NCBI GenBank assembly: GCA_934757245.1
Contig: CAKVLH010000003.1
Span: forward strand, 1 to 64,000
DNA from: an uncultured Candidatus Melainabacteria bacterium
GTDB taxonomy: Bacteria > Cyanobacteriota > Vampirovibrionia > Gastranaerophilales > Gastranaerophilaceae
Direction: 5' to 3'
DNA length: 64,000 bases
The notes under the pieces are model-generated. The model had not been told where the DNA came from and did no database searches. It worked only from the letters and a program-made list of their open reading frames with translations. The translations under genes were made by a program, and so were the position numbers. Positions 27,879 to 35,744 of this stretch are shown in pieces. Position 1 is the first letter of the stretch, and each line of letters begins with the position of its first letter.

Positions 27879-28586
27879 ATGAAAAATTTAAAATTAGGTT
27901 TTACACTGGCAGAAGTGCTTATTACTTTAAGTATTATCGGAATAATTGCTGCAATAGTAATGCCGGGTGTGATTTCTAGTTATCAGTACAATACAGTGGG
28001 TGTAAAGCTGGGAAAATTTGCTTCTACAACAGAAGATGCTACACGAGCTTATGTTGTCCAAAATGACTCTTTTAAAACCAATGAAGATGCAATGAGTTTT
28101 ATTAATGAATCATTTTTATTTAAATCTTTAGATGGTACACAGAGTGAGACTTTGGCAAAAAAGATGCTGGGAGTTGAGGATCTAACAAGCTATCCAACGT
28201 ACTATACAATTGAAACAACAAAATTAGAAAAAACTCCCGATAAAAAAACACAAGAAGGTTTAATAGGTATATTAAAAGATAACACAACAATTGTAGTAAA
28301 CATGGTAGAAGATAAAGAGTATACAACTCATAAAGGAGTTGTTGATTCAGATAAAGTCGGTTTACCAATCTTCAATATAAACTTTGATCCTAAAGCCAAC
28401 GGATTACCTAAATCAGTTCAAAAAAACTTTAATTTTACAGTAACAGAACTCGGTTATGTTGTGCCAAGGGATGATGACGCTTGTTTGTGGAAAATCTATA
28501 ATGATGATTGGTCTACAAATGCAAAAACTTTCACATCTGGTTCTGCTTGTAATCCTAAGTCAACAACGGAGACTAAAGGAAAGTAG
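27879..28586 (+). CDS. Type IV pilin-like protein (class III/pseudopilin prepilin)
   Basis: 235 residues from the ATG at 27879, chosen because GAGAGG lies 8 nt upstream (ATGs at 27843 and 27873 are less well placed). The N-terminus MKNLKLGFTLAEVLITLSII carries the prepilin peptidase site G/FTLAE with Glu5, followed by a hydrophobic helix. The remainder is a soluble head domain with two Cys near the C-terminus (DDACLWKI, GSACNPK), which may form a disulphide loop. Such proteins assemble into pili or type II secretion pseudopili. No assembly genes are nearby, so it is a stand-alone pilin-like gene. Confidence 0.88.
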   Translation: MKNLKLGFTLAEVLITLSIIGIIAAIVMPGVISSYQYNTVGVKLGKFASTTEDATRAYVVQNDSFKTNEDAMSFINESFLFKSLDGTQSETLAKKMLGVEDLTSYPTYYTIETTKLEKTPDKKTQEGLIGILKDNTTIVVNMVEDKEYTTHKGVVDSDKVGLPIFNINFDPKANGLPKSVQKNFNFTVTELGYVVPRDDDACLWKIYNDDWSTNAKTFTSGSACNPKSTTETKGK

Positions 28587-28640
28587 AATCTACTATTTAG
28601 CTGAATAAAAGGAATTATTCCTTTCTCTTCTATTCGGCTA

Positions 28641-28669
28641 AAAAGGAGCGTTATACGCTCCTTTTTTTT
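28641..28669. terminator. Bidirectional intrinsic terminator
   Basis: 10-bp stem AAAAGGAGCG with loop TTATA and complement, then an eight-T run. It ends the pilin-like gene and, read on the other strand, the convergent U32 gene. A second weaker inverted pair (28598-28640) precedes it. Confidence 0.9.
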
Positions 28670-28679
28670 GTTATTAACA

Positions 28680-29915
28680 TTACACTCTTTTAATTCCAAC
28701 AGTCCTTGCCAACGCAAAAGTCGCATCTTCAGGCGCCTTTGTTAATTTTACCAACAATTCATCATTAGTATTGGCAAGTTCTAATTCTTCGCCTTTTGAA
28801 TTTTTAATTTCAGTAACTTGCGTTACAAATTTTTCTTTGGGCGAAATTATTTCTATATCTTCGTTTTTGTTGAACTTATTTTTTGTCTTAATCTTGTAAT
28901 AATCGCCTTCTTTGCCCCAGAATTCACACAAGAAATCTGCACCGGCAAGACCTTTTGAAATATCGTAGCTATAGCCGTCTTTCGGGTAGCCTTCACCAAG
29001 ATAAAATCCTGTTGTATAGCCTCTGTTACCAACTTTTAAAAGTTCATCGTAATAAGGTTGCATATCTGCATTTGGATTTGCTAAAACGGTATCAATTGCT
29101 TCTCTATAAGCTTTCGCAACTGCAGAAACGTAATATAAACTTTTAGTTCTACCTTCTACCTTGAAAGAGTCAATGCCTGCATCTATCATTTCTTTCAAAT
29201 GTTTTACAAGGCATAAATCTTTTGTACTCAAGATGTGCGTACCTTTTTCATTTTCTTCTATTTCATAATACTGCCCCGGACGAGTCTCTTCAACGAGTTT
29301 GTAACTCCATCTGCAAGGTTGAGAACAGTTGCCTGAATTCGCTTTTCTTTCGCCGTTTGTCATATAATCGCTCAACAAACATCTACCCGAAAATGACACG
29401 CATTGTGCACCATGGATAAAGCATTCCAACTCCATTTCAGGAACTTTTTGCTTAATTTCTGCAACATCTTTTATTGGCAATTCTCTTGCTAAAATTGCAC
29501 GAGTTGCCCCCATATCTTGCCAGAAACGTACTGCCTCGTAGTTAAGAATATTAGCCTGTGTGCTTACGTGAATATCTGTGTTTGGCATATATTTTTTTGC
29601 TAATCTCATAATTCCGACATCACTTATAATCAAAGCGTTCGGATTTGAGTCTGCGATTACATCCATTGCTTTTTCAAGTGCTTTAATATCACTATTAAAT
29701 CCAAAGATATTCAGCGTTAAATAAGCTTTTGCACCCATTTGTTGAGCTGTCGAAATTGCAGTTTTAAGATTTTCTAAAGTGATTAATTCACCTTTTCTCA
29801 TTGCTCTAAGGCTAAAATCCACCACACCTAAATATACAGCATCCGCGCCATATTTAATCGCATATTTTAATTTTTCAACATTGCCTGCCGGCATCAATAA
29901 TTCTGGTCTGTTCAT
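28680..29915 (-). CDS. trhP: U32 family protein, tRNA 5-hydroxyuridine synthesis type (TrhP-like)
   Basis: 411 residues. PELLMPAGNVEKLKYAIKYG at the start and ECFIHGAQC...SGRCLLSDY, GNCSQPCRW later are the U32 signature, with the Cys set that binds an Fe-S cluster. C-terminal domain matches the longer, TrhP/YegQ-like subgroup. TrhP (formerly called a collagenase-like peptidase) acts with prephenate-derived cofactor in tRNA U34 hydroxylation. I use ATG 29915 rather than an upstream TTG at 29921. The symbol is by subgroup similarity; other U32 roles exist. Confidence 0.8.
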   Translation of the reverse strand: MNRPELLMPAGNVEKLKYAIKYGADAVYLGVVDFSLRAMRKGELITLENLKTAISTAQQMGAKAYLTLNIFGFNSDIKALEKAMDVIADSNPNALIISDVGIMRLAKKYMPNTDIHVSTQANILNYEAVRFWQDMGATRAILARELPIKDVAEIKQKVPEMELECFIHGAQCVSFSGRCLLSDYMTNGERKANSGNCSQPCRWSYKLVEETRPGQYYEIEENEKGTHILSTKDLCLVKHLKEMIDAGIDSFKVEGRTKSLYYVSAVAKAYREAIDTVLANPNADMQPYYDELLKVGNRGYTTGFYLGEGYPKDGYSYDISKGLAGADFLCEFWGKEGDYYKIKTKNKFNKNEDIEIISPKEKFVTQVTEIKNSKGEELELANTNDELLVKLTKAPEDATFALARTVGIKRV

Positions 29916-29985
29916 ATTCAAATTCTAACACAAAAAATATTATCCAAAACAAGAATTTACAACTCATTACAAAACTTCTATTTAC

Positions 29986-30014
29986 TTGACTTAACCCCAT
30001 GCTCGTTATATCAT
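29986..30014 (+). promoter_or_regulatory. Sigma70-type promoter for the 771-residue protein gene
   Basis: TTGACT (29986-29991), 17-nt spacer, TATCAT (30009-30014). It lies 50 nt ahead of the GTG start at 30064. Confidence 0.6.
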
Positions 30015-30063
30015 CAAAGTGCACTAGCAAGTATATACCAACAACAATAAAGGAATATGTATC

Positions 30064-32379
30064 GTGAGAATAGCAAAGATTAATAGTGTTATCTCAAATT
30101 ATGAGATGACAAGAAATTTAAAGACTCAGAATGATGAAAATAAGAATATTAGTCAAGGTTATACAACCCCTATAATGAATTCTTATCAAGATTTTAACGT
30201 TAATTTTCGTGGCAGAACGCCTGAAAACTTTTACGCTCAAGAATACAACGTTAAATATATGCCAAACGAAATGAAAAAATATTTGGCTGTAGATTATGAA
30301 AACAGAAAACATATTCCACCTGAACAAGTTATGGGTGAAGTTTTTAAATTTATTCCGATGGCAGATAATGTTGAAGATGTAAAAGAACTTTATCCTGATG
30401 AAGAATTGTTTGCAAATCTTCATGAAGCAAGTTTGAAGGGCAGAACAGGAATTTTGTCTGATATAAGATTGGCTCGTGAAATCGAAAAAGCTCCATTATT
30501 TAACGATAATTCAGATGATTTAGGAGTTTACCTTTTAAAGAAAATTTATATGGAAGGTAAAACAATTCGTGAAATTAACAAAGATTTTTATGAAAAAGAT
30601 TTGAATAAAGCTTATAGAGGTGTAATTACACAACCTATTAACTACGGTACAACATCTGCTTACGGAATCAGATATCCTAAACAAGATTTTTGGAATTCTT
30701 TTATTGCAACAAGAGATGAATATAGAGAATTTTTTATTGCAAATCTTCCAAAAACTTCTAAAGAAGTAAGTAAAACTAATACTGGACATTCAACTACATC
30801 AAGATTTGTTCCAAACTCAAAAAATGAAACCGAAAAAGCTTCCGTAAAAAGAAAATTTAATTTAAAAACTTATAGAAAAAAAGATTTAAAAGAAGATATT
30901 AAAGCAGGTAAAGCGGATAAAGGCGCAATTGAAAAAGCCGTTAGAAAAAGATTTACAAAAAATGATCCGGAAGCTTCATTTATTGTGAAATATTTGAGCC
31001 CGATTATGACGGTAGCAGCAGACAAAATTCATCTTTCTGAAGAAGAAAAAGCGTTTGCAGAAGCTGATAAAGCAAAAAATACTAATGGTGAATTTATGTT
31101 CTCAAGATTCTGGAAAGCAAATCCGGAACTTTTGGAACATTATTCGACTGCAATTACTGATACAATAGAATTGTTCGAGGAAGCTTATGGCGCCGGTGGA
31201 AATATTGGTATTAATAACGAATATGAAGCAATAACTAAAAAAAGCGAAAATCAAAAACCTATCGATTTTGTATCAGAAGAATTTAAACGATTATTGGATT
31301 ATACTCAAACAATTGTGCCAAATAGAACTGCCAGATATCAAGAACACGATAGACAACAAGAAGAATGGGAAAAACATTTTTTAAGTAGATATGGTGAAAT
31401 AAAAGAAGAAATTAATCCTGCAGAAGTTGAACATGTGAATGCAAAAGAATCCATAGAATCTATTGCTAAAGGATATAATGGTGCTAGTGTGTACACATTA
31501 AAAGGCACAGATAATAATGATATAAAAATAGTGGGTAATTTGGACGAAGCATTAAAGGAATATATATTTACGGCAAATGATGGACTTCCTAGTCAATTTA
31601 GAGAATTGATTTATAGACATACAATTAAACATCCATTAACTGATGATAAATTGAAACTTAGTATAGCAGTTTTAAAACACAGAGATAAAATTGATGATGA
31701 TTCTATTTATTCTTTAGATAAAACACAGCAATTATTGAATGACATAAGAGCTGATTTTTATCAAAAATATGCACAAGAATCGTTCTGTGCAAATATGTCA
31801 ACTGGCGAATTGTTAGCAACAAACTATTTGAAGCCACTAGAAGCATATGATGGAATGTTCTTTGGCAAAACAAAACAATTTAGGAAAAAAGTAGAAGGAA
31901 TAGTGTGTACTGATGAAGAAGCAAAAAAAATGAATGAAATTTATGCTAGGTTGCATAAACCTATATCTATATCTGAAGCGCAAAAAATTGCAAACGCTAT
32001 GACTGAATGGGTAAGCCATTTTGATGAAAATGAAGAAGCACGGATGGATTCAGCATTTAGTACTGAAACAGTCATAAATCAATTTATATCTTACCTAAGA
32101 GCTGAAATAAAGAACGATAAAAATGCCAGAAAAATATTTAAAGGTATTTTGGTAAAAGCAACAACTCCTCAACAAGCATCAAGAGCTGTTTTGAGTAATG
32201 ATAAAAATGATTCTAAAGAATTAATAGAAGCTAGATTATATACAACTATTAACGTTGTTTTACGTAATTTCTTGAATAATTTTTCTTTTGAAAGCAAAAA
32301 ATTAACTGATGAAGAAATTGTATTTATGATGAAAGTTTTAAGAAGACTTAAGCAAGAAGAAGCTCGTTTGAGATTCTAA
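30064..32379 (+). CDS. Large lineage-type helical protein with F-R-G tag, unknown function (771 aa)
   Basis: Starts GTG 30064 with SD AAAGGAA. No family recognised. An N-terminal tag NVNFRGRTP (residues ~43-51) is the Arg form of the F-K-G tag. The rest is charged, mostly helical, without membrane segments or signal peptide. Basic stretches (~260-300, VKRKFNLKTYRKKDLK) may bind nucleic acid or phospholipid. The last 32 nt overlap the 3' end of the convergent DUF4127 gene. Function unknown. Confidence 0.7.
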   Translation: MRIAKINSVISNYEMTRNLKTQNDENKNISQGYTTPIMNSYQDFNVNFRGRTPENFYAQEYNVKYMPNEMKKYLAVDYENRKHIPPEQVMGEVFKFIPMADNVEDVKELYPDEELFANLHEASLKGRTGILSDIRLAREIEKAPLFNDNSDDLGVYLLKKIYMEGKTIREINKDFYEKDLNKAYRGVITQPINYGTTSAYGIRYPKQDFWNSFIATRDEYREFFIANLPKTSKEVSKTNTGHSTTSRFVPNSKNETEKASVKRKFNLKTYRKKDLKEDIKAGKADKGAIEKAVRKRFTKNDPEASFIVKYLSPIMTVAADKIHLSEEEKAFAEADKAKNTNGEFMFSRFWKANPELLEHYSTAITDTIELFEEAYGAGGNIGINNEYEAITKKSENQKPIDFVSEEFKRLLDYTQTIVPNRTARYQEHDRQQEEWEKHFLSRYGEIKEEINPAEVEHVNAKESIESIAKGYNGASVYTLKGTDNNDIKIVGNLDEALKEYIFTANDGLPSQFRELIYRHTIKHPLTDDKLKLSIAVLKHRDKIDDDSIYSLDKTQQLLNDIRADFYQKYAQESFCANMSTGELLATNYLKPLEAYDGMFFGKTKQFRKKVEGIVCTDEEAKKMNEIYARLHKPISISEAQKIANAMTEWVSHFDENEEARMDSAFSTETVINQFISYLRAEIKNDKNARKIFKGILVKATTPQQASRAVLSNDKNDSKELIEARLYTTINVVLRNFLNNFSFESKKLTDEEIVFMMKVLRRLKQEEARLRF

Positions 32380-33679
32380 CTTCGACTTCAAACTTTCTGT
32401 TCCAAGGATAAGAATAACAAACATTAGTCATTTCTTCTTTTAAAGAAATGGCTATGTTTTTATAAAAAGGAAACATTTGTTTTTCTATATTACAAGGAAT
32501 TTTAATACTTCCACGAACATTAGCTTGATACGCCCAGTCATCCAAAAATCTAATTGTTTGCAATTTCTTAAACGCTTTTTCATCATATTTTTTAGCTTGC
32601 CATTTTACCTTAACAGCACACAACAAACTGCCTAAAGTATTGGCACTTGTATTCCAACCGGCATAACCATAAAAATTTGTTAAATTCAATTTATTTAAAA
32701 GCTGAGTAACAAACGCGTTATCTCCACCGTTTGCAAATCTTACATCCGCTACCGCATAAGGTTTATTCGGAGGAACAAAATCTCCATCAAAAGATTTTGT
32801 ATCCCAACCCATAACTAATTCGCCCTGTTTTTCTATAAAGTTATTCACAATTAAAATTATGTCGGCGTCTTCTTTAGAACTAACTTTAAATCCTCCTAAT
32901 TCTAATTGCCCCAAAACAGATTTTTCAATAGAGACATCTTCGTAATTGGAAATACAATTTTTATAATCAGGTTCAAGAAACTGCGGATAAATTTTGATAT
33001 CTTTTTTTATAGAACGAGCTAATAACGTTAAAGGAATTTCATCAGCTCCGGTTTTAGTTTTACCGCCTAATCTTTCTAATTCACGAGCTTCATCAACGTT
33101 AAAACCTTTTTCTGCACAATCATCTTTTGAAAAAATTAATGTATCAAACAAGCCTTCTTTTTGCCAAGCAAGATAAATCTTGTTTATTTCAAAATTTCGT
33201 TTTCTTGTTGCTAAATAATCTGTAATTATTTCATTCGGAATATTACATTTATTTTTTCCACCGGAAAAAGAAAATTCAAAAATCTTTTTACCATATTCTG
33301 CCCAATATTCTTTTTCTTCTTCGTTATAATTGTTGTTAGAAATTCGCATTATGCTTGAAAAAGCGTAAACTTTTTTATTTTTCAATAAATGTTTTATCCT
33401 ATCAAGTCTTGTGCAAAGTTCTTCAAATGTATCTTTTGAACGTCTTGAAGGTATTAAACCTCCGTAAACAAGCGTGTCTAATGATAAAATCATGCTATCG
33501 ACTTGCGGTAAGTTTTCTAACCATTTTAGTAAGCCTTCAATATCGGCAACTTTGGTTAAATCACCTAAAAACTCTCTAGGAGGCAAGAATAGCTCAATAT
33601 CTCTATCAATGTCTGCAATATCGCTTGCTAAATTGTAACAAACCGGACGATTGTCTATTGGTAAAAACGCAATTTTCAT
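32348..33679 (-). CDS. DUF4127 family protein
   Basis: 443 residues from the ATG at 33679 (MKIAFLPIDNRPVCYNLA), the typical DUF4127 start; the TTG at 33694 is unlikely. Later conserved parts: LSLDTLVYGGLIPSRR, SIMRISNNNYNEEEKEYW, DVRFANGGDNAF, GYAGWNTSANTLGS. The family has no established reaction, but its pattern suggests a metallo-enzyme or sugar-acting fold. It overlaps the 771-residue gene by 32 nt at the 3' ends. It is the last core-type gene before the accessory region. Confidence 0.85.
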   Translation of the reverse strand: MKIAFLPIDNRPVCYNLASDIADIDRDIELFLPPREFLGDLTKVADIEGLLKWLENLPQVDSMILSLDTLVYGGLIPSRRSKDTFEELCTRLDRIKHLLKNKKVYAFSSIMRISNNNYNEEEKEYWAEYGKKIFEFSFSGGKNKCNIPNEIITDYLATRKRNFEINKIYLAWQKEGLFDTLIFSKDDCAEKGFNVDEARELERLGGKTKTGADEIPLTLLARSIKKDIKIYPQFLEPDYKNCISNYEDVSIEKSVLGQLELGGFKVSSKEDADIILIVNNFIEKQGELVMGWDTKSFDGDFVPPNKPYAVADVRFANGGDNAFVTQLLNKLNLTNFYGYAGWNTSANTLGSLLCAVKVKWQAKKYDEKAFKKLQTIRFLDDWAYQANVRGSIKIPCNIEKQMFPFYKNIAISLKEEMTNVCYSYPWNRKFEVEVRISNELLLA

Positions 33680-33739
33680 GTGATTATGATACAACGAATT
33701 TCAAAAAAATAAAAGATGATAGGTTATATTATTAAAGAC

Positions 33740-34024
33740 ATGATAGGTCAATTGTGGGAAAAATCTAGTAACGGAAAGTGTTTATTTTTAATGGATACAA
33801 AGAAAAATTTTATTGGCTAATGAATTAAAAATACAAGGCATTTACTTCATTTCTGCAAAGACTGTCATAATGCCTTTCTTAAGGGTAATGCCGAACAAAA
33901 AAGAAAGATTGTGAAAATTGTGTGTTCGAACTTTTCTTATGATGGTTGTATCACGACATGCAGTTTGATTAATATAAACAGTAAGTTTGACAAAGTACCG
34001 CAGGCTGGAAACGAACCAATGTAA
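33740..34024 (+). pseudogene. Decayed site-specific recombinase C-terminal fragment (probable)
   Basis: In three frames, in order: GKCLFLMDTKKNFI, then ANELKIQGIYFISAKT, then FLKGNAEQKRKIVKIVCSNFSYDG, ending at a stop at 34022. The last block resembles the C-terminal zinc-domain end of large serine recombinases (K-R-K-I-V-K-x-V-C-S-N-F-x-Y-D-G). Two frameshifts and an in-frame stop show decay. It may be what is left of the integrase that brought in the adjacent restriction-modification genes. Family assignment is from pattern memory only. Confidence 0.4.
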
Positions 34025-34170
34025 TTATTGTTTGATTTAGGGGACGACGGAAAACGAACCCAAAACTCTCGATTATGATTTTTTGAAATTTGCAACTTTC
34101 AAAAAATATTTTTTACATTAACACATTAACTCTGTTTTAATCACATTTCAAGTCCCTGAACATCTTCTTA

Positions 34171-34306
34171 ATATCTTTTAATAATAATTATGCAAATGGC
34201 AGTTTGTCAAACACTCACTATATTAGAGGCTAATTCTTGAAAAATTAGAGAGCTGAAAACTATTGATTTTTCGTCCAAAATTTGCATAATTATTACGAAA
34301 AGATGT
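34171..34306. repeat. 27-nt imperfect inverted repeat
   Basis: Arms 34171-34197 and 34280-34306 match at 24 of 27 positions; the inner 15 nt (AATAATTATGCAAAT) are perfect. The arms lie just downstream of the nuclease gene end (34371). Confidence 0.8.
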
Positions 34307-34370
34307 TAAAATAGTTATTTCTTGCTTAATTAACAAAGATATACAAAAAACATCTAAGAGAAAATGGTAA

Positions 34371-35741
34371 TTAATACTTATTTTCTTCTAACGTGTCTAT
34401 ACGTATATGTGCTTGCGTAATATTTTCGATATAGTTAATTATTATGTGTGGATTTGTTATAAAATCATATCTTATGGATTTTTCTTCTATAAAAAACTTA
34501 TAGTTGTCTCTTACAAAATCTCCTAAAATACCAAAACACTTACAAAACGTAGGATATGCATATGGTTGGCTAAGTGGCATTAATAAAAAATTTGATTTAT
34601 AGTAGTTTTCATCATATAAGTTAGTAAAATAATGCCGAAAATTGTCCCATTCAATAAAACCTTCAAACATTGGATTGAAAAAATTTGATAAATAATCTAT
34701 TGCTTTGTGAATTAACTTTGTTGCATTATGCGGTGTTATATTACAATAATCAAATCTATTTTCCATAAAATATTGAATTAATTTTGACTGATTATTTTTA
34801 TTTATATATTGATTATAGTCATCTTTTGAAAGAGACAGTTCTGGTGTTAATTCCCCATTTTCTAATGTGAGTTCTTCAATTCCTATACTGTCAATAACAG
34901 GTTTTTCAAAATTTAGATAATTTAAAAGTTCAATTCCATTGAAAAGAACTACTGTAATTTGCCATTTGCACATGCATATACCATCATCGTTAGAATCCCA
35001 CAAGAATACAAAACCATGAAAATCACTTTTGTCTAATATTTCAGATATCATATTTACGGCAAATAAGGCATTCTCTTTCAGATTATTATCAATTTTTTCT
35101 CTTGGACCATAATTTTTTTCATATAAACATATTGTAAAGCATGATAATGCATTTCGTGGAAATTTCCCTATATTAGTATCAGTCCATGCATCTGTTTCAA
35201 TAACTTCTAACACAATTTCAGAATTATCTACAATATTTAACTTTAAAGGTAAAATACTTTTACTAGTCCAAGAATTTATATTTTCAACAGAATGTCTTAG
35301 CAATGGAGACCAGTCTTTAGATATTAAAACAAAATTTATGTCTTTGTCTGATATAAAGGGACAAGCATTTTTGATTTCTTGTTGATAAGCTAAAAGTTCA
35401 GTTATAGCTTGTCTCTCAGTTTGGTCATTTCTTTTTAACTCCACAACAACAAAAGTATAATTCCCATCAGGATTAAATAAAACAATGTCAGGTCGTAATA
35501 TTTCTTTGCTTTCAGAAGAAACATTTTTGTCAGCAAGAATTATTTCTAAATCAATTAATTCATCCAATACGTCAGAATATTTTTTTAAATTTTTATTTTT
35601 TAATATTTTATCAATATCAAAATTCCCATCGGTTTCCGCATTGTAGTCTCGAAAATCATCAGAGTTTGTAATTAAATCTAAAAATGTTCTATTTTCGTTT
35701 ATATAATCGACTAAATATGTTTGTATATCTTTTTCAAGCAT
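34371..35741 (-). CDS. PD-(D/E)xK nuclease, putative restriction endonuclease
   Basis: 456 residues. The N-terminal half holds the catalytic pattern RPDIVLF (Asp ~84), 14 residues, then VVVELKRND (Glu ~98, Lys ~100), a standard PD-(D/E)xK core, and a Q in the following helix (RQAITELLAYQQE). The C-terminal half (~200-456) has no recognised domain and may be specific DNA-binding. It starts 3 nt after the methyltransferase stop, so the two are one operon. It would be the cutting partner to that enzyme. Alternative: a nuclease accessory of an unusual Type II system. Confidence 0.7.
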   Translation of the reverse strand: MLEKDIQTYLVDYINENRTFLDLITNSDDFRDYNAETDGNFDIDKILKNKNLKKYSDVLDELIDLEIILADKNVSSESKEILRPDIVLFNPDGNYTFVVVELKRNDQTERQAITELLAYQQEIKNACPFISDKDINFVLISKDWSPLLRHSVENINSWTSKSILPLKLNIVDNSEIVLEVIETDAWTDTNIGKFPRNALSCFTICLYEKNYGPREKIDNNLKENALFAVNMISEILDKSDFHGFVFLWDSNDDGICMCKWQITVVLFNGIELLNYLNFEKPVIDSIGIEELTLENGELTPELSLSKDDYNQYINKNNQSKLIQYFMENRFDYCNITPHNATKLIHKAIDYLSNFFNPMFEGFIEWDNFRHYFTNLYDENYYKSNFLLMPLSQPYAYPTFCKCFGILGDFVRDNYKFFIEEKSIRYDFITNPHIIINYIENITQAHIRIDTLEENKY

Positions 35742-35744
35742 AAT

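Larger units (their letters stand above)
33680..34370. other. Junction between core genes and accessory region; no intact gene
   Basis: 691 nt. It holds a decayed recombinase-like fragment (33740-34024) and a 27-nt imperfect inverted repeat (34171-34197 and 34280-34306, 24/27 matching) enclosing ~82 nt. The minus-strand nuclease gene ends at 34371. No tRNA or intact ORF was found. Confidence 0.6.
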
